NCBI RefSeq assembly: GCF_000577895.1
Contig: NZ_HG917868.1
Coordinates: 2,728,001 to 2,792,000, forward strand
DNA: 64,000 bases
Direction: 5' to 3'
From: Clostridium bornimense
Lineage (GTDB): Bacteria; Bacillota; Clostridia; Clostridiales; Clostridiaceae
The notes below the pieces were generated by a model, which saw nothing but the letters and a program-made list of their open reading frames with translations, was not told the DNA's origin and did no database searches. Shown piece after piece: positions 1 through 7,763 of the stretch (positions are counted from its first letter, which is position 1; each line of letters starts with the position of its first letter). The position numbers and the translations under genes were made by a program.

Positions 1-653
1 ACTATATCCTTATTAAAATTTTCCGATATGTACGGCAACACATCTAATCGTATCTTATTCCTACTATATATATTCTCTAAATTAGTTGCATCTAATCTCG
101 TCTCTATGTTCATTTCTTCACAAAATCTCTCAATAGATCCTCTATCTATATCTATAAGTGGTCTTATAATATTATCTCTAACAGCATCTATCCCTCTTAA
201 GCCATAGATTCCACTTCCTCTAAACAATCTCATCATAAAAGTTTCTACTTGATCATTTGCATTATGAGCTACAGCTACTTTATTGCAATTTTCTTTTACA
301 GAAATTTCTCTAAAAAAATCATATCTTATTTCTCTTCCTGCAACTTCTGTAGATACACCTTTCTCCCTGGCGTATTTATCGGCATCTACTCTACATGTCT
401 TTACAGGAATTTTTAGCTTATCTCCCAAACTCTTTACATACTCTTCATCACCATCAGATTCTTCATTCCTTAACATATGATTTACATGTGCTATTACTAA
501 AGAAATACTTAACTCATCTTTTAGCATATTCAATACATGTAACAACGTCACTGAATCTGGACCTCCAGATACCGCTACAAGGATTCTATCTCCTTTTTCT
601 ATCATATTGTATTTTCTTATAGTTTCTTTAACTTTATGTAATAAAAACTTCAT
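1..653 (-). CDS. tilS: tRNA(Ile)-lysidine synthase, 3' part outside the window
   Basis: Converts cytidine 34 of the CAU-anticodon isoleucine tRNA to lysidine with ATP, so that it reads AUA. The visible N-terminal ~217 residues begin MKFLLHKVKE and carry the N-type ATP pyrophosphatase P-loop SGGPDS at about residue 28, followed by the family's VAHVNHMLR and AHNANDQVET segments. The gene runs off the left edge, so the C-terminal tRNA-binding part is not seen. It lies 70 bases downstream of spoIIE on the same strand, the order found in Bacillus and other Clostridium genomes (spoIIE-tilS-hprT-ftsH). Confidence 0.95.
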   Translation of the reverse strand, partial: MKFLLHKVKETIRKYNMIEKGDRILVAVSGGPDSVTLLHVLNMLKDELSISLVIAHVNHMLRNEESDGDEEYVKSLGDKLKIPVKTCRVDADKYAREKGVSTEVAGREIRYDFFREISVKENCNKVAVAHNANDQVETFMMRLFRGSGIYGLRGIDAVRDNIIRPLIDIDRGSIERFCEEMNIETRLDATNLENIYSRNKIRLDVLPYISENFNKDI

Positions 654-723
654 ACTACTTTAATACTCCTAATCATAGTGTATATTAATATAATTACATA
701 ATGGTTTTGTACTGTCAACCAAG

Positions 724-3081
724 CTAATCCATAACTTTAAACGTTTTAGACACTATTAGTGTCATGTCATCTTTAATATGTCCCTTTGATAGCTTCATAG
801 CTTCTTTAATTATTCCATCTCTTATTAATTCTTGACTATTAGTTTTACAAGTCTTTAAATATTCTTCTAACCAACTATAATCCCCTTCATCACCTTTTTG
901 ACAATCTATAACACCATCAGATAACATTACTATTATATCTCCATTATCTAATGATATATTATTTATTTGGACATCAGGTTTATCTAAAACTCCTATAGGT
1001 AGAGTTGTATTATTTATAACTTTTACTTCCTCACCTCTTTTTATAAAAGTAGCAGCAGCTCCTACTTTGATAAGTTCTAATTCCCCTCTATATAAATCTA
1101 TATTTGCAATATCTAATGTTGCAAATTTTTCTTCCTCGTTAAATTTCAATGACATTATCGAATTCAATGTATCAATAACTGTATCCATTGATAATCCTGA
1201 CTCAGTAAGTTTTTTTACCAAATCTATCACTATAGAACTATCTTGATCTGCCACCTTGCCAGATCCCATTCCATCACTTAAAAATATGTTATACTCTCCA
1301 TTTCTCCCTTTTCCAAAATAACTATTATCCCCACTATCAACTTCTCCTTCTTTAGGAATTACCTTTATACAAGATGATACATAAAATTGTGGTCTTTCTT
1401 CAAATGAAACTGTACATAAGTTTTTATTTCTATCTATACAACAATTTTCATTTCCAACACACATCTCTCTCTTTACCGCTCTGCTAATTATAGGTATTAT
1501 ATTCCTTACACAAAAATCTGTTCCTCTACAATAATTAAGTTTAACATTAACAACAAGTCTTCCTTCTTTAGTATTTATACAGCTCAGATCTTTATAATCT
1601 ATTCCTGATTTATTAAAAGCATATGCTATATTTCTTTCTTCTCTCACATCGAAAGATATATCATTTTGAAATTCATTAATTATCTCTTCTATAGAATTAG
1701 CCATATGAGAAATATTATTAGATAAAATTTCTCTGCCCTCTATCTGTTTTTTTTGATATATATCTCTAATCATAATCGAAGTTTTTAATTCAGAAGATAT
1801 TTTTTTTATCATTGTTCTATTTATACATTTTCTATTTAATTCTTCAGGTATATCTTCATTATTGTATAATATATTATCAATAAGTTCTTCAAATGCAGCA
1901 TAGGTATAGTATGTCTCTTTTTCCCAACATTGATTTTTCATGCTACATCTACTACAGACCTTTTCCACTAGATTATATACAGATTCTTCACCCATATCTT
2001 TATAATTCTTTTCTGCACTTATCGTTAATTGTTTTAATATGTTAGATATGTCTTCAAGAACATTGGAATATGTACTCATCCTTTGATTTACAGCTTTTTT
2101 TATTTTATCTCCATAACTTTCATAAGCTCTTTCCCTTTTAACTTCAAAATTAAATTCTCTCTCTAAAAAATTATATACATTCTGAGGAATTGCGAAAGCT
2201 ATAAGAAAAGCTATAGCTCCATCCCATATACCTATATAACTTGATGTATTTCCAGATATATATATTATGATAAAAGCAATGATTCCTCCAACTATTGCTA
2301 ACATTTTTCCGCTCTCTCGTATTATTTCAATAGTCATTGATACTAATGCATAGGTTCCAACAATAATCATTAATCCTTCACTATTTATCCCAATCATTAC
2401 TCCTATGGCTATAGAAAAAATTATTCCCATTCCATTGCCAAAAACTAAAGATGCCATTATTATTATTATTATACCTAAAACATTAGCGATATGTACTCCT
2501 AAAATATCAATCCCCCAAAATCCAGCAACTATTACTGATATCAGTAAAGCCATTGAAGCTATTTCTTCACTATTGAAAAGATAGTTTGTTCTTATAGATG
2601 ACATAGACGAAATTGAAAATTTAAATATATAGTATATCGGTATTATAGCTATCATTTCTATAAACGTTAAAAATAATCCCATTCCATAATTAGCATTACT
2701 AAATATAATTTTATATGCATAACTTATAAAGAAAATAGCCATATATTGAACACATATCTGTAACTGCATTTTTCTCTTACTTAAAATGAGAGAAATTATA
2801 CCTATCGTTATAACATAAGTTATATATAAAATTATAGGTCCTACCTTATCTCCTACAGTTGCATATCCTAATATAGACATTATTGATACAACAACTACTT
2901 CACTTTTTTTTAAATGTTGTACTAAAATTAATAATAAAGCAACTCCAAATGGCGCTACCTCTCTTATAAGCGTTACTCTACTTACAAAAAAAATTGATAT
3001 TGCTGAAATCAGCAATGATATAACTTTTCTAATATACTCTTCTTTTCTTTTCTCCCCATTATAACTAAAATCAATCTGCAT
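724..3081 (-). CDS. spoIIE: Stage II sporulation protein E (SpoIIE), PP2C-type phosphatase
   Basis: Membrane phosphatase of the asymmetric septum that dephosphorylates SpoIIAA and so frees sigma-F in the forespore. The N-terminal ~320 residues form about ten hydrophobic helices. A central region follows with paired cysteines (VCSRCSMKNQCW, about residue 385), then a C-terminal PP2C domain with the metal-site motif FLSDGMGSGKVA and IVMLSDGVID. Start: I chose the ATG at 3081 (MQIDFSY), because AGGGGAT lies 8 bases upstream of it. The ATG 21 bases further upstream has no proper ribosome site and would sit almost on the -10 box. Length (785 residues) is typical. Confidence 0.95.
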   Translation of the reverse strand: MQIDFSYNGEKRKEEYIRKVISLLISAISIFFVSRVTLIREVAPFGVALLLILVQHLKKSEVVVVSIMSILGYATVGDKVGPIILYITYVITIGIISLILSKRKMQLQICVQYMAIFFISYAYKIIFSNANYGMGLFLTFIEMIAIIPIYYIFKFSISSMSSIRTNYLFNSEEIASMALLISVIVAGFWGIDILGVHIANVLGIIIIIMASLVFGNGMGIIFSIAIGVMIGINSEGLMIIVGTYALVSMTIEIIRESGKMLAIVGGIIAFIIIYISGNTSSYIGIWDGAIAFLIAFAIPQNVYNFLEREFNFEVKRERAYESYGDKIKKAVNQRMSTYSNVLEDISNILKQLTISAEKNYKDMGEESVYNLVEKVCSRCSMKNQCWEKETYYTYAAFEELIDNILYNNEDIPEELNRKCINRTMIKKISSELKTSIMIRDIYQKKQIEGREILSNNISHMANSIEEIINEFQNDISFDVREERNIAYAFNKSGIDYKDLSCINTKEGRLVVNVKLNYCRGTDFCVRNIIPIISRAVKREMCVGNENCCIDRNKNLCTVSFEERPQFYVSSCIKVIPKEGEVDSGDNSYFGKGRNGEYNIFLSDGMGSGKVADQDSSIVIDLVKKLTESGLSMDTVIDTLNSIMSLKFNEEEKFATLDIANIDLYRGELELIKVGAAATFIKRGEEVKVINNTTLPIGVLDKPDVQINNISLDNGDIIVMLSDGVIDCQKGDEGDYSWLEEYLKTCKTNSQELIRDGIIKEAMKLSKGHIKDDMTLIVSKTFKVMD

Positions 3082-3111
3082 ATCTTCATCCCCTATCTCC
3101 ATTGTGAATAA

Positions 3112-3218
3112 AGTATATCAGTTTCATTTTCCATTTTTTGTAAATTTATCTTGCTGGGGATTTAAAACTTTTTGACATCTTCTAATAGATTTTTAGCACT
3201 AATAATATTCTTCGACAA
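3112..3218 (-). promoter_or_regulatory. Candidate spoIIE promoter with Spo0A-like boxes
   Basis: On the minus strand TATACT at 3117-3112 is a good -10 that would give a ~23-nt leader containing the spoIIE ribosome site. No good -35 stands 17 bases upstream. TTGTCGAA at 3218-3211 matches the Spo0A core TGNCGAA, and TGTCAAA at 3177-3171 differs from it by one base. spoIIE is a known Spo0A-activated, sigma-A-read gene; use of these particular boxes is inference. Confidence 0.45.
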
Positions 3219-3345
3219 TATTTATTAGTTTCGAAGTAGATCATTTGTCAATTAGATATATATTACTAGTCTATATATCTAAAAACGTAACATGATTTTA
3301 GTAATATTTTATTTAACATATGAATATAAACAGAGATAATAAAAA

Positions 3346-3374
3346 AAGAACTCAAGAAATAAACTTGAGTTCTT
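3346..3374 (-). terminator. Terminator of the tRNA operon
   Basis: An 11-bp perfect stem (AAGAACTCAAG / CTTGAGTTCTT) with a 7-base loop is followed on the minus strand by a run of T. It directly follows the last tRNA-Leu gene. Confidence 0.9.
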
Positions 3375-3375
3375 T

Positions 3376-3464
3376 TGGTGCCGAAGACCGGAATCGAACC
3401 GGTACGATGTGTTAGCATCGCAGGATTTTAAGTCCTGTGCGTCTGCCAGTTCCGCCACTTCGGC
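3376..3464 (-). tRNA. tRNA-Leu (anticodon TAA), copy 1
   Basis: 89 bases including an encoded CCA. It is a class II tRNA with a long variable arm, a GCCGAAG/CTTCGGC acceptor stem and the loop CTTAAAA, giving anticodon TAA. It appears identical to the copy at 3770-3858 and is the last gene of the tRNA operon. Confidence 0.97.
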
Positions 3465-3605
3465 ATACTTGTTCTACTCGCTTCTAGCGAATATCTTTTA
3501 TTCTACTGTAAGCTTCACATTACTGTGTTACTTTAGTATAGCTGTTCTTTCGAACATTTGATATTTTACCACAAACTATTTTCTTTTGCAATAGTTTTAT
3601 AGTAA

Positions 3606-3682
3606 TGGTAGCGGAAATAGGACTTGAACCTACGACACTTCGGGTATGAACCGAATGCTCTAGCCAGCTGAGCTATTCCGCC
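3606..3682 (-). tRNA. tRNA-Met (anticodon CAT), elongator type
   Basis: 77 bases with encoded CCA. Acceptor GGCGGAA pairs with TTCCGCT through a G-U first pair. The anticodon loop is TTCATAC. The anticodon stem lacks the GGG/CCC run of initiators, so I read it as elongator Met. A CAT-anticodon Ile tRNA is the alternative, but the acceptor stem resembles clostridial elongator Met. Confidence 0.88.
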
Positions 3683-3688
3683 ACATTT

Positions 3689-3764
3689 TGGTTGCGGAGG
3701 CAGGACTTGAACCTGCGACCTTCGGGTTATGAGCCCGACGAGCTGCCAACTGCTCCACCCCGCG
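3689..3764 (-). tRNA. tRNA-fMet (anticodon CAT), initiator
   Basis: 76 bases with encoded CCA. It has the initiator hallmarks: an unpaired C1-A72 at the acceptor end (CGCGGGG... / ...CCGCA) and three G-C pairs flanking the anticodon loop (GGG-CTCATAA-CCC). Confidence 0.95.
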
Positions 3765-3769
3765 TTATT

Positions 3770-3858
3770 TGGTGCCGAAGACCGGAATCGAACCGGTACG
3801 ATGTGTTAGCATCGCAGGATTTTAAGTCCTGTGCGTCTGCCAGTTCCGCCACTTCGGC
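3770..3858 (-). tRNA. tRNA-Leu (anticodon TAA), copy 2
   Basis: 89 bases with encoded CCA, same sequence as 3376-3464. It is the first gene of the operon, about 25 bases downstream of the promoter -10 box. Confidence 0.97.
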
Positions 3859-3882
3859 ATACGTCGTTTAGCGACAAGTTAA

Positions 3883-3911
3883 ATTATATATGACATTTTA
3901 AAAGCTGTCAA
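3883..3911 (-). promoter_or_regulatory. Strong sigma-A promoter of the tRNA operon
   Basis: On the minus strand TTGACA (3911-3906), a 17-base spacer and TATAAT (3888-3883) match the housekeeping consensus exactly. It reads into four tRNA genes ending at the terminator 3374-3346. Confidence 0.93.
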
Positions 3912-4046
3912 CAAGTTTTTTTATTTTTATTTATAATTTATTTGTATCTATACAATATATTGAAACAGTGCGATAAACTGTTAACTCTCATCATCTATTC
4001 ACATAAACTTTTTAAAGCCTAGTAACCCTTTTTTATCAAAATAAAA

Positions 4047-4064
4047 AGGAGCTTATTAGCTCCT
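4047..4064 (-). terminator. Terminator after the S1-domain gene
   Basis: AGGAGCT / AGCTCCT stem with a short loop, followed on the minus strand by TTTTATTTT. It closes the yabP-yabQ-divIC-S1 group just after the S1 gene. Confidence 0.8.
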
Positions 4065-4074
4065 GATCATTTCA

Positions 4075-4497
4075 CTATCTTGTTAGAGAATTTTTTTTGT
4101 TTCCTCTACCTTTGAAGTCTTGATGTTTTTTTAAATCTTGAAATCTTTCTTCACTTTCTTTTAGAAACTTAGATAAAATGTCCTCAAAATCCCCACCATT
4201 GTTTTTGCCAGCGTTTTTGTTATTCTTTTTCCAATCTATCTCTACTGGTCTTGAAGATTTTTTTGGTGTACTTGCTTGTTTTATTGACAAGCTTATCTTA
4301 CCATTATCATCTACTGAAAGCACCTTTACTTTTACTTTATCTTGTTCCTTTAAATGTTCTCTTATATCCTTAACATAATTATCAGCAACTTCGGATATAT
4401 GTACTAATCCTGTTTTTCCATCAACCTCAACAAAGGCTCCAAATTTAGTGATGTTAACTACCACCCCGTCTGTTATAGTACCTGCTTTTAAAGACAT
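4075..4497 (-). CDS. S1 RNA-binding domain protein (YabR / general stress protein 13 type)
   Basis: 140 residues. The first ~75 are a single S1 domain (GVVVNITKFGAFVEVDG..., GLVHISEV, VKVKVLSVDDNGKISLS), the fold that binds single-stranded RNA in ribosomal protein S1 and PNPase. The rest is a basic, Asn/Lys-rich tail. The position between divIC and spoIIE is the same as B. subtilis yabR, so it is that orthologue. The molecular target is not known from the sequence. Confidence 0.9.
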   Translation of the reverse strand: MSLKAGTITDGVVVNITKFGAFVEVDGKTGLVHISEVADNYVKDIREHLKEQDKVKVKVLSVDDNGKISLSIKQASTPKKSSRPVEIDWKKNNKNAGKNNGGDFEDILSKFLKESEERFQDLKKHQDFKGRGNKKNSLTR

Positions 4498-4542
4498 GTA
4501 AAAAAAATCCTCCTTAGATTATAAATATATTAATTTTTATTG

Positions 4543-4812
4543 TTATTTTTTCTCTATTACCGGAATTTCATCTTTCTTTACTAAATTACCTTTTTCTCTA
4601 GCTATAGTTTCAATATAAGCATCACTTTGGCTCATTTCTAAGTCTTCTTCCAACTTAGAATTCTCTTTATTTAGCTTCTCTACCTCAGCCTTAGCATCAC
4701 TAATATTATTCTTTATCCTATGCATAGTAATTTGTTGATTAACAAGAGTATATACTACACTTATTAACACCATCGTAATCACAAGGTTCTTCAAGTTCAG
4801 CCTTCTCTTCAT
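4543..4812 (-). CDS. divIC: Septum formation initiator, DivIC/FtsL type
   Basis: 89-residue bitopic membrane protein of the division septum. It has a short basic cytoplasmic N-terminus (MKRRLNLKN), one membrane helix at about residues 10-26, then a leucine-spaced coiled coil (about 30-62) and an external tail. DivIC pairs with FtsL and DivIB in Gram-positive division. The assignment rests on this architecture plus its place between yabQ and the S1 gene, as in B. subtilis. Confidence 0.88.
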   Translation of the reverse strand: MKRRLNLKNLVITMVLISVVYTLVNQQITMHRIKNNISDAKAEVEKLNKENSKLEEDLEMSQSDAYIETIAREKGNLVKKDEIPVIEKK

Positions 4813-4885
4813 TCTTTCTATTCAACCCCTAAATTAACCTTTTATACATATTTATATTTTAAAGTTTTTTTTAAATATATTCAAG

Positions 4886-5275
4886 TTAATTTTTATTTTT
4901 TCCTTTTATTATTAATTGAAAAGGATAAATTATATAGTTGAATATTATTCTCAACGACTTTATTATACCATTTACCAAAATTGATAAAATTCTTGTAAAA
5001 TGCTTACTTATCATTTTATAATATAATCCGAATCCTAATACTATACATAAATATGCATAAACAGATACAAATGGCGCTCCTACAATATGTAGAAATATAT
5101 ATACTATAAAACCAGCAAGAATCCAAAAAAGAACATCACTTATAAATGTCATAATTTTGTTAGGAACTTTTATTCCTCTTATAACTCTATATATATCAAA
5201 AAATATTCCTGCAAAAATTCCTGAAATAAAGGTCATAGCCACAATATACGCTTGAGATACATTAGATATTATCAT
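4886..5275 (-). CDS. yabQ: Spore cortex biosynthesis membrane protein YabQ
   Basis: 129 residues, mostly hydrophobic, with about four membrane helices separated by short loops and a basic C-terminal end. In B. subtilis YabQ localises to the outer forespore membrane and is needed for cortex formation. It overlaps the end of yabP by four bases (ATGA), so the two are translationally coupled. Confidence 0.88.
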   Translation of the reverse strand: MIISNVSQAYIVAMTFISGIFAGIFFDIYRVIRGIKVPNKIMTFISDVLFWILAGFIVYIFLHIVGAPFVSVYAYLCIVLGFGLYYKMISKHFTRILSILVNGIIKSLRIIFNYIIYPFQLIIKGKNKN

Positions 5276-5562
5276 CTAAATAGCCTCTCTATTATACTTT
5301 CTTTTTCTCTTTTCGATGATGAGTATATGCAAGAATCTATAGTTCCTGATATTATAACATCTCCATTTTCAACATCTAATTTATTCATTTTTAGATCTTT
5401 ACCTTTAATTGTTAGTTTGCCCATTGTGGTATTTAAGTTTATTTCATCTTCATTAAATCTAATAACCTCTACAACTCCTGTTACAGAAAGATTTGCTCTA
5501 TTTTCTATAGTCAAATTTGATGGTTTGTTACTACTTAATACTACATCCTTCTTTACATCCAT
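5272..5562 (-). CDS. yabP: Sporulation protein YabP
   Basis: 96 residues, soluble and beta-rich, with the family core LTIENRANLSVTGVVEVIRF followed by MGKLTIKGKDLKM. YabP-family proteins are made under sigma-E in the mother cell; YabP/YqfC-type proteins act together with membrane partners in spore envelope assembly. Directly upstream of and coupled to yabQ. A ribosome site (GGGGGG) precedes the ATG. Confidence 0.92.
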   Translation of the reverse strand: MDVKKDVVLSSNKPSNLTIENRANLSVTGVVEVIRFNEDEINLNTTMGKLTIKGKDLKMNKLDVENGDVIISGTIDSCIYSSSKREKESIIERLFR

Positions 5563-5610
5563 CTCAATCCCCCCTACTTATATATAAATATGAGGGATCA
5601 TCTAACTTTA

Positions 5611-5874
5611 TTACTCTTCTTTATCTTCTTCACCCATTAATATCTCATACATCTCTTTTGCATCATCTTTCTTAACATGTGAAGCTATATTAATTATTCT
5701 AGCTTTTAATTCTCTATTACCGAATTGTATCGTTATAATATCATTTTCTTTTACATCAGTACTTGCTTTAGCTACTTTATCATTTATAGAAACTCTTCCA
5801 CTATCACAAGCTTCCTTTGCTACTGTTCTTCTTTTTATTATTCTCGAAACTTTTAAATATTTATCTAATCTCAT
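5611..5874 (-). CDS. rqcP: S4-domain RNA-binding protein (RqcP / YabO type)
   Basis: 87 residues with an S4 fold at the N-terminus (MRLDKYLKVSRIIKRRTVA...GRV). The B. subtilis orthologue (yabO, RqcP) binds the 50S subunit with RqcH and supports alanine tailing in ribosome quality control. Start: the ATG at 5874 is preceded by GGAGG with a 5-base gap. The ATG 12 bases upstream overlaps that same ribosome site and is unlikely to be used. Confidence 0.88.
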   Translation of the reverse strand: MRLDKYLKVSRIIKRRTVAKEACDSGRVSINDKVAKASTDVKENDIITIQFGNRELKARIINIASHVKKDDAKEMYEILMGEEDKEE

Positions 5875-5916
5875 AAATTCCTCCATTGCCTATATTTACT
5901 CTAATATATATAAATA

Positions 5917-5940
5917 AAAAGCCTAGATACCTAGGCTTTC
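5917..5940 (-). terminator. Terminator after hup
   Basis: AAGCCTAG / CTAGGCTT stem followed by T-rich sequence on the minus strand. It separates the HU gene from the S4 gene, so HU is probably its own transcription unit. Confidence 0.8.
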
Positions 5941-5955
5941 TATTCACAAGTTAAA

Positions 5956-6231
5956 TTACTTGTTTACTCTCTCTTTTAATTCTTTACCAGCTTTGAATGC
6001 TGGAACAGTTGAAGCTGGAATAGTGATTTCTTCCTTTGTTTGAGGATTTCTTCCTTTTCTAGCTTCTCTTCTTTTAGCTTCAAAAGTACCAAATCCAACT
6101 AATTGAACTTTATCTCCATTTTCTAAAGCTTCACCGATTGAATCCATAAATGCCTTTAAAACAGCTTCAGCATCCTTCTTAGATACATTAGCTTTTTCTG
6201 CCATACTTGAAATTAATTCTGATTTATTCAC
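5956..6231 (-). CDS. hup: HU-type DNA-binding protein
   Basis: 91-residue nucleoid protein. It shows the dimerisation helices (NKSELISSMAEKANVSKKDA), then VGFGTFE and the DNA-gripping arm with the invariant RNPQT. Start: GTG at 6231, eight bases after GGAGG. An in-frame ATG further upstream would add a 16-residue tail with no family counterpart. A terminator follows, so it is likely expressed alone. Confidence 0.96.
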   Translation of the reverse strand: MNKSELISSMAEKANVSKKDAEAVLKAFMDSIGEALENGDKVQLVGFGTFEAKRREARKGRNPQTKEEITIPASTVPAFKAGKELKERVNK

Positions 6232-6310
6232 TTTTGTAACCTCCTTGTACTTAAAGCATATAAAATTAATATTCTTCAAAAATATTTAATTTCCTCTTTT
6301 TAATTAAATT

Positions 6311-7762
6311 TTATTGATTTTTTTTTGATTCATTCCACAATTCGTCCATTTCTGCAAGCGTCATATTTGAAAGTTCTACTCCATTATCAATAGCATATTT
6401 CTCTATATAAGAGAATCTCTCTATAAATTTACTTATAGTAGTATTTAAAGCTTCTTCCCCATCTATATTTAGAAATCTTGCTACATTTATTGCAGAAAAC
6501 AATAAATCTCCAACTTCCTCTAATATTCTTGACACTTCTGCATTTTTATATACTTCTTTTATCTCATTTAATTCTTCAATTACTTTATCAAATGCAGGTT
6601 CTATACTATCCCAGTCAAATCCAACCTTTGCTGCTTTCTTTTGTACCTTAGCTGCTCTTATCGTAGATGGCAAGCTTTTAGCAATATTATTCATTGAATC
6701 CGTTATTGAAGTATATCCTTTTTCTTTCTTTTTAAGTACTTCCCAATCTTCAACAACTTTCTCTGATGTAGTATTTACTTCATTTTTAAATACATGAGGA
6801 TGCCTATAAATCATTTTTTCACAGATTCCTCGAATTATATCATGCTCTGAAAAATATCCTTCTTCTTTACCTATTGTTCCGTGAAAAACTACATGCAATA
6901 ATACATCTCCTAATTCCTCTACTAAATTATCATCATCTTTATTATTAATAGCTTCAATTACCTCATAACACTCCTCAACAAGTCCATTCTTAATAGATTC
7001 ATGTGTTTGTTCTCTATCCCAAGGGCAACCATTTTCCCCTCTTAAAGTTTCTAATATACTTGTTAAGTGATAGAAATCAAAGTATTGTCCCGCCTCATCT
7101 TTAGGTATATATATAGAAGTAAGATAATCAATATCCTCTTGCCAATCTAATTGATATAAAGGAATTTTTCTAATTGATTCTATATCTTCAACTCCTGCAG
7201 CTCTTACAAAAATGATTTCTTTTTCATCATCATAAAATTTTGATAAATTAAATTTTACTTCTGATGCTATCATATTATCATAAACTTGCGTTATTATAGT
7301 TCCCACCCTTGTGTCTATAATTTGATTATCCATATCAAAAGCATCTACTATCTTTAATCCTCCAACAGGATCTATATTCAATGTTTCCATCATAACATCA
7401 ACGAAGGAGACTGCTGTATGTATTTTATATTGAATTCCTTCCTTTTTGCACATCTCAACTAATAATGATACTGATTTTTCTGCTACTAATGGATGACCTG
7501 GCACTCCATAAACTAAGTCTCCTAACTCTCTATGCTTTTCTATTAAATCCTTAGCAATGTTAAGATATACTTCATCAAAAGAATCATACTCATCATAACA
7601 ATAATCATAGGTTTCAAAATTTATTCCCATATCTTTTAAATATTTTATTGTAGGATGAATTTCTGTTCTAAGAAATATAGGTTTATTACTTTTTAAGACC
7701 TCTATAGTTCCAATGGTTAAAGAATCTTTTGACCCAGGCCCTAATCCAATAATATTAATCAT
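6311..7762 (-). CDS. mazG: Tetrapyrrole methylase-like / MazG nucleotide pyrophosphohydrolase (YabN)
   Basis: 483 residues in two parts. Residues 1-~220 form a SAM-dependent tetrapyrrole-methylase-like domain (NIIGLGPGSKDSLTIGT). Residues ~230-483 are two tandem MazG helical repeats with the metal-binding EExxE type motifs (GLVEECYEVIEAI, LVEELGDVLLHVVFH; ILEEVGDLLFSAINVAR). MazG hydrolyses NTPs to NMP and pyrophosphate in house-cleaning. The fusion is usual in Firmicutes. It starts one base after the spoVB stop. Confidence 0.93.
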   Translation of the reverse strand: MINIIGLGPGSKDSLTIGTIEVLKSNKPIFLRTEIHPTIKYLKDMGINFETYDYCYDEYDSFDEVYLNIAKDLIEKHRELGDLVYGVPGHPLVAEKSVSLLVEMCKKEGIQYKIHTAVSFVDVMMETLNIDPVGGLKIVDAFDMDNQIIDTRVGTIITQVYDNMIASEVKFNLSKFYDDEKEIIFVRAAGVEDIESIRKIPLYQLDWQEDIDYLTSIYIPKDEAGQYFDFYHLTSILETLRGENGCPWDREQTHESIKNGLVEECYEVIEAINNKDDDNLVEELGDVLLHVVFHGTIGKEEGYFSEHDIIRGICEKMIYRHPHVFKNEVNTTSEKVVEDWEVLKKKEKGYTSITDSMNNIAKSLPSTIRAAKVQKKAAKVGFDWDSIEPAFDKVIEELNEIKEVYKNAEVSRILEEVGDLLFSAINVARFLNIDGEEALNTTISKFIERFSYIEKYAIDNGVELSNMTLAEMDELWNESKKNQ

Positions 7763-7763
7763 C

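Noticed and set aside
3345-3900. Inverted tRNA-Leu repeats as a mobile element boundary
   Set aside because: Both copies are intact direct-orientation tRNA genes in one operon with promoter and terminator; there is no integrase or attachment-site duplication.
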